A stretch of 64,000 bases of DNA from Ralstonia sp. NFACC01. Its GTDB lineage: Bacteria > Pseudomonadota > Gammaproteobacteria > Burkholderiales > Burkholderiaceae. Location: NCBI RefSeq assembly GCF_900115545.1, contig NZ_FOWV01000007.1, forward strand, positions 62,001 to 126,000. The letters run 5' to 3'. Shown in pieces: positions 9,730-18,278 of the stretch. Numbering within the stretch: position 1 is the stretch's first letter; every line of letters begins with the position of its first letter. The notes beneath the pieces were generated by a model. It made no database searches. It was not told where the DNA came from and saw only the letters and a program-made list of their open reading frames with translations. The position numbers and the translations under genes are program-made.

Positions 9730-11124
9730 TCAGAGGCCCATGGCCGTCTTGACCACGCCGAACACTTTCGTGTTGTCCAGCGTGCCCTTCAGCGGTGCGC
9801 TGCCCGGACCAGAGGAGAACAGCATCACATCCCCGCCGCCGTGCGTTTCCGAACCAGGGGTGCCGAGCTGCACGCCCACTTCCTGCAGGTAATCGTCTGC
9901 AGCCGTGTCGACCGAGGCCACGTTGTCGCGCGTGGCCTTGCGCGGCGTGCCGCCGTTGCCGAACACCAGCGTGGTGTACGGCAGGCCGTCCGCAGCCAAT
10001 TGCGGCTGGCCGGTCTTGATGTCGTTCGACACGCCCAGGATGGGGTTGCCCTTGCGGGGGTAGCCGTTGATCGTCATCGTATGGTCGTGGTCGGCCGTGA
10101 CGACGATGAGCGTGTTCGACAGATCCGCCGTGCCCAGCGCGCGCTTGATGGCTTCGTCAAACGCGCCGGCATCTTCCAGTGCGCGCTTGGCGTTGGTGCC
10201 GTGCAGCGCGTGGTCGATGCGGCCGCCTTCCACCATCAGGAAATAGCCCTTGCCGTTCTTCTGCAGCACGCGGATGGCCTTCTCGGTCATGTCGGCCAGG
10301 CTGGGCTCGTCCACGTTGTTCTTCTTGCGGTCCAGCTCGTAGTTCATGTGGTCCAGGTTGAACAGGCCGAGCAGCTTGTTCGTCGTGGCCGGATTGATGG
10401 CGGTGAGCTGCGTGCCGGTGGTGACGTAGCTGTAGCCGGCGGTCTGGAACTGCGCGGTCAGGTCGGTCGTGTCGGTGCGCTTGCTGCCCGTCGTGCCTTG
10501 CGGCAGGTAGTGACGGCGGCCGCCACCGAGCAGTACGTCCAGACCATCCTTGAGCGCAGCGTTGTACAGCGCGTTGCCCGGCGCGCCTTGCGCGGCGATC
10601 TGGTTCTCGCCGTCGCGGTGGCAGATATGCGAGTACGTGGCGGCCGGCGTGGCGTGCGTGACGCGCGTGGTCGTCACCGCGCCCACCGACTTGCCGGCCG
10701 CCTTGGCCAGCTCAAGCAGCGTAACGGCGGGCGTGCCGTTGCCCGCCGGGCACGTGGAGTCGGAACCGCTCACGTAACCCTTGCCCGTGGCGTCGCTGGC
10801 CTTGGTGTCGGCCGACATGGAGATCACTTCGTTGTTCATCTTCACGCCGGTCATGTACGCCGACATCGATGGCGCGCTGTCGGTGGTCTGCGCATCGTTG
10901 GAGTATGTCTTGATGCGTGCCGTGCGCTTGAGCGATTCCATGGTCAGGCGGCCGGCCTCGCCCACCTTGTAGATGCGCGTGGCGGTGACGGTGGTCGGGC
11001 CCATGCCGTCGCCCAGGAAGAAGATCACGTTCTTGGCTTCACCGGCGGCGTGCGCTTGGGCGCAGGCACCGGCTGCCAGCGCCAGCAGCGTGGCGCGCAG
11101 GATACGGTTCGATTGCGTGTTCAT
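9730..11124 (-). CDS. Alkaline phosphatase, periplasmic
   Basis: A PhoA-superfamily phosphomonoesterase of 464 residues. The signal peptide ends near AQAHA (about residue 26). The first metal Asp is in FFLGDGMG (Asp39), and the nucleophile Ser83 is in TTDSAPSMSAY. Later metal ligands are in GGRIDHALH, TADHDHT and SETHGGGDV. The enzyme releases phosphate from organic esters in the periplasm. It is 17 bases downstream of a paralogue (11142-12599) that carries a lipoprotein signal, and both should be driven from the PHO-box-like site at 12697. The C-terminus FGVVKTAMGL parallels that of the paralogue. Confidence 0.95.
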   Translation of the reverse strand: MNTQSNRILRATLLALAAGACAQAHAAGEAKNVIFFLGDGMGPTTVTATRIYKVGEAGRLTMESLKRTARIKTYSNDAQTTDSAPSMSAYMTGVKMNNEVISMSADTKASDATGKGYVSGSDSTCPAGNGTPAVTLLELAKAAGKSVGAVTTTRVTHATPAATYSHICHRDGENQIAAQGAPGNALYNAALKDGLDVLLGGGRRHYLPQGTTGSKRTDTTDLTAQFQTAGYSYVTTGTQLTAINPATTNKLLGLFNLDHMNYELDRKKNNVDEPSLADMTEKAIRVLQKNGKGYFLMVEGGRIDHALHGTNAKRALEDAGAFDEAIKRALGTADLSNTLIVVTADHDHTMTINGYPRKGNPILGVSNDIKTGQPQLAADGLPYTTLVFGNGGTPRKATRDNVASVDTAADDYLQEVGVQLGTPGSETHGGGDVMLFSSGPGSAPLKGTLDNTKVFGVVKTAMGL

Positions 11125-11141
11125 GATGTGCCCTCTCCCTC

Positions 11142-12599
11142 TTACAGACCCACGGCCTGCTTGATGAGGCCGAAGACCTCGGTGTTGTCCATCGTGCCGG
11201 TAAAGCGCTCGGCGCCCAGGCCGCGCGCGCCGATGAAGACATCAGTGCCGCCGTGCGTTTCACCGCCCGGCGCAACCGGGATCACGGCTTCCTGGTGGTA
11301 GCTCTTGTCGTACACGGCCGCGTCAGTGAGCGCGCCGCGCGTGGCCGGGCGGTTCTCGCCGGTGCCAAAGCCGATGATCGTGAACGGGTTGCCGCCCGTG
11401 TCGGTGGCGTTGGCGCCCGTCACGTAGTTCTTCAGCAGGCCCAGCACGCCGGGGTTGCTGTCGCTGGTCGGGCCCGTGCGCTTGGCGTAGCCGTTGAGCA
11501 CCAGCGTGTGGTCGTGGTCAGCCGTCACGACGATCAGCGTGTTCTTCAGGCCCGGGTCGATCGTGTTCAGCTTGTCGATCGCGCCGCGGATGGCGGAGTC
11601 GAACGCCACCGTGTCCTGCAGGGCCTTGCGCGCGGTGGTTTCGTGCAGCGCGTGGTCGATGCGGCCCCCTTCCACCATCAGGAAGAAGCCCTTCTTCTTG
11701 GCGGCCAGCACGTCGATGGCCTTGTTGGTCATCTCGCCCAGGCTCGGTTCCTTGCTCGGATCGCGGTCGAGGTCATACGACATGTGGCTGCTGGTGAACA
11801 GGCCCACGACCTTGCCGTCGGTGGCCTGCAGCGTGTCGAACTCGGCCTTGTTGCTGGCGTAGCGATAGCCGCCGGCCTTGAGTTCGGCGATCAGGTCGCG
11901 GCCGTCGGTGCGGGCGCCGCCCGCCGTGCTCGGCTGGAAGTGCTTGCGCCCGCCGCCAAAGACGACGTCCACGCCATCGCCCAGCGCGGCGTTGAAGCCC
12001 TTGCCGGCCGGCGTGAGTTGCGCGGCGATGGTGTTCTCGCCGTCGCGGTGGCAGATGTGCGAATACGTGGCCGCCGGCGTGGCGTGCGTGATGCGCGTGG
12101 TGGTGACCACACCCGTGCCGTAGCCTGCCGCCTTCATCAGCTCAAGCAGCGTGGTGACGGGCTTGCCGTTGCCGCTCGGGCAGGTGCTGTCGGCGCCCGA
12201 GAGGTAATCCTTGCCGCCCGCGTCATAGGCCATCGTGTCGGGCGACATCGAGATGACCTCGTTGTTCATCTTCACGCCGGTCATGTACGCCGACATCGAC
12301 GGCGCCGAGTCGGTCACCTGCGCGTTGTTCGAGAACGTGCGCACGAAGCCGGTTTCGGGCAGCGTGTCCATGGTCAGCTCGCCGTCTTCGCCCACCTTGT
12401 AGATGCGCGCGGCGGTCATGGTGGTCAGGCCCATGCCGTCGCCCAGGAAGAACACGACGTTCTTGGCGGGCGTGGTGCTGGGCGGGGTGGTGTCCGGCGT
12501 GGCGCTGCCGGTGGCGGACGTGCCGTCGCTGCCGCACGCGGCCATGGCCAGTGCAGCGGCCGCGGCGGCGGCGTACTTCGTGAGTTTATGGTTGTGCAT
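11142..12599 (-). CDS. Alkaline phosphatase, predicted lipoprotein
   Basis: A 485-residue paralogue of the next gene. It begins MHNHKLTKYAAAAAAALAMAAC, with lipobox AMAAC (Cys22), then a Ser/Thr/Pro linker to residue 45, so it should be membrane-tethered. Core motifs match: FFLGDGMG (Asp54), VTDSAPSMSAY with nucleophile Ser98, GGRIDHALH, TADHDHT and GETHGGTDVF. The ATG at 12599 has GGGAG upstream. It is the first gene of a two-gene phosphatase operon, and a PHO-box-like site lies about 100 bases upstream. Two differently localised phosphatases suggest tandem duplication followed by sorting divergence. Confidence 0.95.
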   Translation of the reverse strand: MHNHKLTKYAAAAAAALAMAACGSDGTSATGSATPDTTPPSTTPAKNVVFFLGDGMGLTTMTAARIYKVGEDGELTMDTLPETGFVRTFSNNAQVTDSAPSMSAYMTGVKMNNEVISMSPDTMAYDAGGKDYLSGADSTCPSGNGKPVTTLLELMKAAGYGTGVVTTTRITHATPAATYSHICHRDGENTIAAQLTPAGKGFNAALGDGVDVVFGGGRKHFQPSTAGGARTDGRDLIAELKAGGYRYASNKAEFDTLQATDGKVVGLFTSSHMSYDLDRDPSKEPSLGEMTNKAIDVLAAKKKGFFLMVEGGRIDHALHETTARKALQDTVAFDSAIRGAIDKLNTIDPGLKNTLIVVTADHDHTLVLNGYAKRTGPTSDSNPGVLGLLKNYVTGANATDTGGNPFTIIGFGTGENRPATRGALTDAAVYDKSYHQEAVIPVAPGGETHGGTDVFIGARGLGAERFTGTMDNTEVFGLIKQAVGL

Positions 12600-12696
12600 C
12601 GTTGGCTCCCTGAACGATGCCCGGACTTTGGTGGCCGCGTGTTGCAGGTCCGTGATGCTGCTTCGCCACTTGCTAACCGGATCGCAAGGTTGGAAT

Positions 12697-12714
12697 GTGA
12701 CAGCGCCTTGACAC
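12697..12714 (-). promoter_or_regulatory. PHO-box-like site (PhoB binding)
   Basis: On the minus strand it reads GTGTCAA-GGCG-CTGTCAC: two TGTCA-type direct repeats with an 11-bp period, the architecture of PhoB sites. It lies about 100 bases upstream of the tandem alkaline phosphatases. Induction by phosphate starvation is inferred. Confidence 0.75.
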
Positions 12715-12810
12715 TGCCGCGTGTGCGCCGGTACGCGCGAGAGACGATGGGCGTCTCGTTGATTGCGTTGCCGATCCCCCGGCCCGCCCCGGGGATAGGT
12801 CTTGCTGTTG

Positions 12811-13095
12811 TTATGCGGCGGAGACCTGCCGCCGCTCGATGGCGGCCAAAACCTCCCACGTGCGCGGGTCCACGTCGCTCCCCCCGAGCGACATCGACAG
12901 GTACGCATCGATGGCATCGACAAAGCCCTTCACGAATGCCGGTGGATACGCATGTTCCGAGAAGTACGTGAGCTGCTCGCGCAGCATGCCCAGTCGCCGG
13001 TGGCGATGGGTCTGCATGTCGGAGCGCGTCCGGCACAGAAACGCGCGGGCCGAGACTGCACCGTCGAGGTAGAGGCGGTTTTTGGTCAGCGACAT
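12811..13095 (-). CDS. Small hypothetical protein (94 aa)
   Basis: ATG at 13095 is preceded by a strong GGGAGGT ribosome binding site. The product begins MSLTKNRLYLDGAVSARAFL, is basic in its first half (RTRSDMQTHRHRRLG) and amphipathic in the second (AFVKGFVDAIDAYL), with no signal peptide or membrane segment. No family is recognised. Its interest is the context: a long leader (13096-13340) carries a folded element resembling C4-type antisense RNAs. Small proteins behind such leaders occur in phage- and plasmid-derived loci, but no other phage gene is present here. Confidence 0.65.
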   Translation of the reverse strand: MSLTKNRLYLDGAVSARAFLCRTRSDMQTHRHRRLGMLREQLTYFSEHAYPPAFVKGFVDAIDAYLSMSLGGSDVDPRTWEVLAAIERRQVSAA

Positions 13096-13189
13096 GCGGC
13101 ACCTCCCGATTGCTTGGGAAGCAAAGGGCGCCATGGGGGCGGGGAAGGGTAAGACGCGGGGCGATGCCCGCTGAGTGCGGTAGCCATGT

Positions 13190-13320
13190 GGCCTCCGGGG
13201 ATAGGTAGAGGGAGGCTCGCCGCTCGCTGCGAAACGAGGGTGGCGGGCCTGACGACAGGGTTCGCAGACCGGCCTCCTATCCCAGCATTGCCGGCAGACC
13301 CGAAGGTCTCCCTGCCCGGC
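13190..13320 (-). ncRNA. Structured leader RNA, C4-antisense-RNA-like
   Basis: Minus-strand transcript upstream of the 94-aa gene. Visible stems: a hairpin at 13293-13316 with a C(UUCG)G tetraloop on the minus strand; a long stem of 13198-13203 plus 13211-13216 with 13272-13283 (7-nt bulge); an inner stem CTGCGAA/TTCGCAG (13227-13233, 13261-13267); and CCTG-ACGA-CAGG (13248-13259). CGCC...GGCG pairing around 13219-13245 competes with the inner stem. The sequence style recalls the C4 RNAs of P1/P4-type phages and their bacterial relatives, from memory only. The rest of 13321-13650 has a few short inverted repeats and no gene. Confidence 0.45.
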
Positions 13321-13654
13321 CCGCCATGAAAAGCATAGGCGTGCGCAAGCACCGGACATGAAAACGCCGCGCGAAAGGCGGCTGTCCGTCTGGGAAAAAG
13401 AGGAGAAGATGGGCTGCGAAACCCGGTCACCGGTGAGGCGGTGACGGTGGGGATTATAGCGACGGGATCGACGTGCTCAGCTGTCATATTTCGCCAAATC
13501 CCGCATCCCGCCTCGATTTCGTGGTCGTGGCGCCGGCTCGCCCTCCGCTTCCAATCGACACAGCTTGAGTGATGAATGCTGCACGGTCCCAGACGGCGTT
13601 TATCCGGTTCATGCGCCCTTGCTCTTTTCCCGGTGTTCTGTCGCAAGAATCCGC

Positions 13655-13660
13655 TACAAT
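13655..13660 (+). promoter_or_regulatory. Probable -10 box of the ahcY operon
   Basis: TACAAT ends 10 bases before the SAH riboswitch, which places transcription start at its first bases. No convincing -35 is seen at 16-18 bp spacing. Confidence 0.45.
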
Positions 13661-13670
13661 CCAGCCCATT

Positions 13671-13736
13671 CCGAGGAGCGTTGCAACGGGTGGGCACTGC
13701 CCCAACCGCCAGGCTCGGAAGTTCAAACGGCGCTCG
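13671..13736 (+). ncRNA. SAH riboswitch
   Basis: Contains the conserved pieces CCGAGGAGCG (13671-13680), CGCCAGGCTCGG (13707-13718) and AACGGCGCTC (13726-13735). The first and second blocks pair (CCGAG/CTCGG) and GAGCG pairs with CGCTC, as in the known fold. It lies 115 bases before ahcY and should activate expression when S-adenosylhomocysteine accumulates, a feedback that removes the toxic by-product of methylation. Confidence 0.95.
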
Positions 13737-13850
13737 CAGTATCGTGGCTGACACGATGGCGAGAACGCATCTATCCGGGGCCCCAGCATGGGCCCCGTCT
13801 CAGTGGTCATCTCCCCGCGTGCGGTCACCCATCTTTTCCGGAGTGATCCA

Positions 13851-15275
<1,425 letters not shown>

Positions 15276-15284
15276 GCCGTACCT

Positions 15285-15309
15285 GCCGGCGGCATTCCCC
15301 GCCGCCGGC
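15285..15309 (+). other. Intercistronic hairpin after ahcY
   Basis: Perfect 9-bp stem GCCGGCGGC/GCCGCCGGC with a 7-base loop and no T-run. It may stabilise the ahcY message or lower expression of the two downstream genes. Confidence 0.65.
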
Positions 15310-15330
15310 TCTCCAACCGAGGACTCCTCC

Positions 15331-15675
15331 ATGAGACTGCTCGCTGTCTGGGTCATCAACGCGCTGGCGTTGCTTCTTGTCGCCTATCTGCTCAAAGGCA
15401 TCCACGTCAACGGCTTCGGCTCCGCACTGATCGCCGCGCTCGTGCTGGGTCTGGTCAACACGCTGATCCGCCCGATCCTGGTGATCCTCACCCTGCCGGT
15501 GACGCTGCTCACGCTCGGGCTGTTCATCTTCATCATCAACGCGCTGCTGTTCCTGTTTGTCGGCAACCTTCTGGCGGGCTTTCAGGTGGCCAGCTTTGGC
15601 GCGGCGCTGCTGGGCTCCATCCTGTACAGCGTGATCTCGTGGCTGCTCTCGAGCTTGCTGCTGCGCGAGGCTTAA
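15331..15675 (+). CDS. Holin-like small membrane protein (YvlD-type, phage holin family IV annotation)
   Basis: A 114-residue, almost wholly hydrophobic protein with four predicted membrane segments (about 4-24, 30-50, 55-78 and 88-108) and the motif LVNTLIRPILVILTLPVT between the second and third, typical of the YvlD-like family that databases label phage holin. It is an inner-membrane protein of unknown function and not evidence of a prophage. It sits between ahcY and metF, 55 bases after the former and 10 before the latter, so it is expressed with the methyl cycle. GAGGACTCC precedes the ATG. Confidence 0.85.
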   Translation: MRLLAVWVINALALLLVAYLLKGIHVNGFGSALIAALVLGLVNTLIRPILVILTLPVTLLTLGLFIFIINALLFLFVGNLLAGFQVASFGAALLGSILYSVISWLLSSLLLREA

Positions 15676-15685
15676 GGTTTCTGTC

Positions 15686-16516
15686 ATGCAAGACCGTCAA
15701 TTCAGTTTCGAATTCTTCCCGCCCAAGACGGCGGAAGGCGCCGAGAAGCTGCGCAACACCCGCGCGCAACTCTCGCCGCTCAAGCCGCGCTTCATCTCCG
15801 TGACGTTCGGCGCGGGCGGCACCACGCAACAGGGCACGCTCGACGCCGTAGTGGAAATCCAGCGCGAAGGCATCGAAGCGGCGCCGCACCTGTCGTGCGT
15901 GGGTTCATCGCGCGAGAGCATTCGCGGCATTCTCAACACGTATCGCGAACACGGCATCCGCCGCATCGTCGCGCTGCGCGGCGACATGCCGTCGGGCATG
16001 GGCGAGATCGGTGAATTCCGCTTTGCCAACGAGCTGGTCGAGTTCATCCGCCAGGAAACCGGCGAGGCATTCCACATCGAAGTGGCGGCCTATCCGGAAT
16101 ACCACCCGCAGTCGCGCTCGGCGCGGCACGATCTGGAGAACTTCGCCCGCAAGGTGAAGGCCGGTGCGGACTCCGCCATCACGCAATACTTCTTCAACGC
16201 CGACGCGTACTTCCAGTTCGTGGACGACGCACGCAAGCTCGGCGTGGACGTGCCCATCGTGCCCGGCATCATGCCGATCACGAACTCGTCGCAGCTCATG
16301 CGTTTTTCCGAGATGTGCGGTGCGGAAGTGCCGCGCTGGATCGCCAAGCGCCTCGAAGGCTTTGGCGACGATCGTGAATCGATCCGCGCGTTCGGCCTGG
16401 ACGTGGTGACGGCCATGTGCGACCGCCTGCTGCAAGGCGGCGCGCCGGGCCTGCACTTCTACACGCTCAATGCCGCCGGCTCCACGCGTGCCATCTGGCA
16501 GCGTCTGGGCCTGTAA
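15686..16516 (+). CDS. metF: Methylenetetrahydrofolate reductase
   Basis: An FAD-dependent TIM-barrel enzyme that reduces 5,10-methylene-THF to 5-methyl-THF, the methyl donor for homocysteine remethylation. The 276 residues begin QFSFEFFPPKTAEGAEKL, the family signature, with SVTFGAGGTT, RRIVALRGDMP, EVAAYPEYHP and the late VPIVPGIMPI. Length matches E. coli MetF (about 296). As the third gene of the riboswitch operon it joins ahcY in recycling homocysteine; the methionine synthase is not in the window. Confidence 0.97.
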   Translation: MQDRQFSFEFFPPKTAEGAEKLRNTRAQLSPLKPRFISVTFGAGGTTQQGTLDAVVEIQREGIEAAPHLSCVGSSRESIRGILNTYREHGIRRIVALRGDMPSGMGEIGEFRFANELVEFIRQETGEAFHIEVAAYPEYHPQSRSARHDLENFARKVKAGADSAITQYFFNADAYFQFVDDARKLGVDVPIVPGIMPITNSSQLMRFSEMCGAEVPRWIAKRLEGFGDDRESIRAFGLDVVTAMCDRLLQGGAPGLHFYTLNAAGSTRAIWQRLGL

Positions 16517-16546
16517 GCAGAAAGCAGCAAAGCAAAGGAGATCGTC

Positions 16547-17005
16547 ATGGCAGCCGCACCCGATCCGCTGATCGCCTGGTTGCTTGACGAACTCCGGCCG
16601 CTCGCCGCACAGATCGGTGAGATCCGCGCCCGCCGGATGTTCAGCGGTGCGGCGCTCTATTACGACGACATCGTCTTTGCGCTGGTGCTGCGCGGCACGT
16701 CTTATCTGCGCGTGGACGACCTCACGCGCGAACGTTTTCTCGCTGAAAAATGCACGCCGTTCAGTTACGAGCGCAACGGCCGCACCATCAGCATGACGGG
16801 CTACCTGAGCACGCCGGCAGAGGCGCTCGATGGTGGACAGCCCTTGCGCGACTGGGTGCGGCTGGCCATTGAAGCCGCGCTGCGTGACGCCAATGCCAAG
16901 GCCGCCAAGCCGAAGCGCGCCGCAGCAAAGACTGCCAAGGCGCCCAAGGCAACAAAGACAACGGCGACCAAGAAGGTCGCCGCAAAAAAGACGGCCAAGC
17001 GCTGA
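16547..17005 (+). CDS. TfoX/Sxy N-terminal domain protein with Lys/Ala-rich tail
   Basis: 152 residues. The N-terminal 105 match the TfoX N-domain (IRARRMFSGAALYYDDIVFAL split, YLRVDDLTRERFLAEKCTPF split, MTGYLSTPAEAL). The C-terminal 38 are AKAAKPKRAAAKTAKAPKATK-like, a histone H1-like DNA-binding tail. The TfoX C-terminal domain is absent. TfoX/Sxy proteins activate competence genes in gammaproteobacteria; here the role is unknown. A GGAG site precedes the ATG. It is convergent with the FMN-binding gene, 4 bases apart. Confidence 0.8.
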   Translation: MAAAPDPLIAWLLDELRPLAAQIGEIRARRMFSGAALYYDDIVFALVLRGTSYLRVDDLTRERFLAEKCTPFSYERNGRTISMTGYLSTPAEALDGGQPLRDWVRLAIEAALRDANAKAAKPKRAAAKTAKAPKATKTTATKKVAAKKTAKR

Positions 17006-17009
17006 ACGC

Positions 17010-17624
17010 TCAGTACAGCGTTGTCTTCAGGCGCTGGGGCAATTCGCGATCATAGGCGTCGCCATCAAATGCGCCACCGCTGATGCGCTGCAGGATCTTG
17101 CCTGCGGTGGGCACGGCCGGTTTGGTTTCCTGCGCGCCGCGCTCCCACAGCTTTGAGCGCACCAGCGCCTTCGAACAGTGGAAGTAGACGGTCTGCACCT
17201 GCACGAGGATCACGCTGCGCGGAAGCTTCCTCTGCACCGCAAATGAGTCGAGCAATTCCGGATCCGCCGAGATGGTCGCCGTGCCGTTCACGCGCAACGT
17301 TTCACCCACACCCGGCACGATAAAGAGCACCGACACGCGGCCGTCTTCGACGATGTTGCGCAGGTTGTCGATGCGGTTGTTGCCGGGCCGATCGGGAATC
17401 GCCAGCAAGCGTTCGTTGAGGATGCGCACGAAGCCCGGCGCATCGCCCTTCGGCGAAGCGTCCGTGCCCTGCGCGCCCACCGATGACAGCACGATGAACG
17501 GCGACGCCTCCACGAACGCGCGATAGTCGGCGTTCAGGTGGTCGATCTCCTTGAGCAGCGAACGCGGGTTCGGGGCGCCATACACGGCTTCAAGGTCGGC
17601 AACGGTTTTCAGGGTGTGGGACAT
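17010..17624 (-). CDS. Pyridoxamine 5'-phosphate oxidase-family FMN-binding protein
   Basis: 204 residues with the split-barrel flavin fold. Conserved segments are FIVLSSVGAQGTDASPKGDA, LLAIPDRPGNNRIDNLRNI and VLFIVPGVGETLRVNGTATI (each split from its neighbours), which fit the MSMEG_1061-type subfamily. These proteins bind FMN or F420 and usually act on small oxidisable substrates; it is unlikely to be the true PdxH because of the substrate-loop differences. It lies 17 bases downstream of the folate gene at 17642-18247 and may be co-transcribed with it. Confidence 0.8.
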   Translation of the reverse strand: MSHTLKTVADLEAVYGAPNPRSLLKEIDHLNADYRAFVEASPFIVLSSVGAQGTDASPKGDAPGFVRILNERLLAIPDRPGNNRIDNLRNIVEDGRVSVLFIVPGVGETLRVNGTATISADPELLDSFAVQRKLPRSVILVQVQTVYFHCSKALVRSKLWERGAQETKPAVPTAGKILQRISGGAFDGDAYDRELPQRLKTTLY

Positions 17625-17641
17625 GGGCTTCCTGTGCAGGG

Positions 17642-18247
17642 TTAGAACGCGCCGCGCTCGGTGACGATGCAGTCCAGCGCGATGTCGTGCGGTTCCGGCG
17701 CGATGGATTCCACGCGGTTCACTTCATATGCCACGCCAATCGTGCGCGGGCGGTGCCCTGCGGCTTGCAGCGCAGCCAGCGTGCGATCGTAGAAGCCGCC
17801 GCCGTAGCCGATGCGATAGCGCTGCGCGTCAAAGCCCACGCATGGGATCAGCAAGGCATCGGGCGTTTCCATCTCACCCGAGCGGGGGATGGGGATGTTG
17901 TAAGCGCCGGGGGCCATTTCACAATCGGGCGTCCATCGCCGAAACTGCAGGGGAGAGAATTTGTCAGTCACTATGGGCAGCAGTGCATGGCGCGTGGCGT
18001 CAGCCGCCAGCCAATGGCCCAGCAAGGTCAACGCATCGAACTCTCCCTGCGTTGGCCAGTAGGCGGCCAGGCGTTTGACGGGCAGTGCGTTCAGCAACCC
18101 GGCCAGGTGATGCGCCAGCGCGGCATCGCGGGCGATGCGATCTGGCAGCGCGGCGCGTGCATCGAGCAACAGGGTGCGCAGCGTGCGGCGCGATTCGATT
18201 GGCGTGGTGGGATTGGCCGGATCGTGCGGGTTCCCTAAGGCTGACAT
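17642..18247 (-). CDS. 5-formyltetrahydrofolate cyclo-ligase
   Basis: A 201-residue MTHFS-family enzyme that converts 5-formyl-THF to 5,10-methenyl-THF with ATP. Near the C-terminus is the family signature RIGYGGGFYDRTL, with LIPCVGFD preceding it; the N-terminal RRTLRTLLLDARAAL is the ATP-binding basic helix. An in-frame frame extends further upstream, but the ATG at 18247 leaves a normal length and a 31-base gap to the divergent transglycosylase. It complements metF nearby in one-carbon metabolism. Confidence 0.9.
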   Translation of the reverse strand: MSALGNPHDPANPTTPIESRRTLRTLLLDARAALPDRIARDAALAHHLAGLLNALPVKRLAAYWPTQGEFDALTLLGHWLAADATRHALLPIVTDKFSPLQFRRWTPDCEMAPGAYNIPIPRSGEMETPDALLIPCVGFDAQRYRIGYGGGFYDRTLAALQAAGHRPRTIGVAYEVNRVESIAPEPHDIALDCIVTERGAF

Positions 18248-18278
18248 GGGATAATTCGGCAGACCTAACAGTGATTGG

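Noticed and set aside
9511-11301. Long plus-strand frame across the alkaline phosphatase and beyond
   Set aside because: Shadow of the phosphatase genes with high-GC third positions; no start signal and no family match.
11253-12971. Long plus-strand frame antisense to the lipoprotein phosphatase
   Set aside because: Same reason; the minus-strand enzyme has all catalytic motifs and a lipobox.
13086-13754. 222-codon minus-strand frame overlapping the folded leader
   Set aside because: It runs through the RNA stems and overlaps the 94-aa start; composition looks like a translated structured RNA rather than a protein. It may reflect an Icd-like overlap, so it is mentioned but not called.
15331-15675. 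Prophage remnant suggested by a holin annotation
   Set aside because: The family is a general small membrane protein and no other phage gene is nearby.
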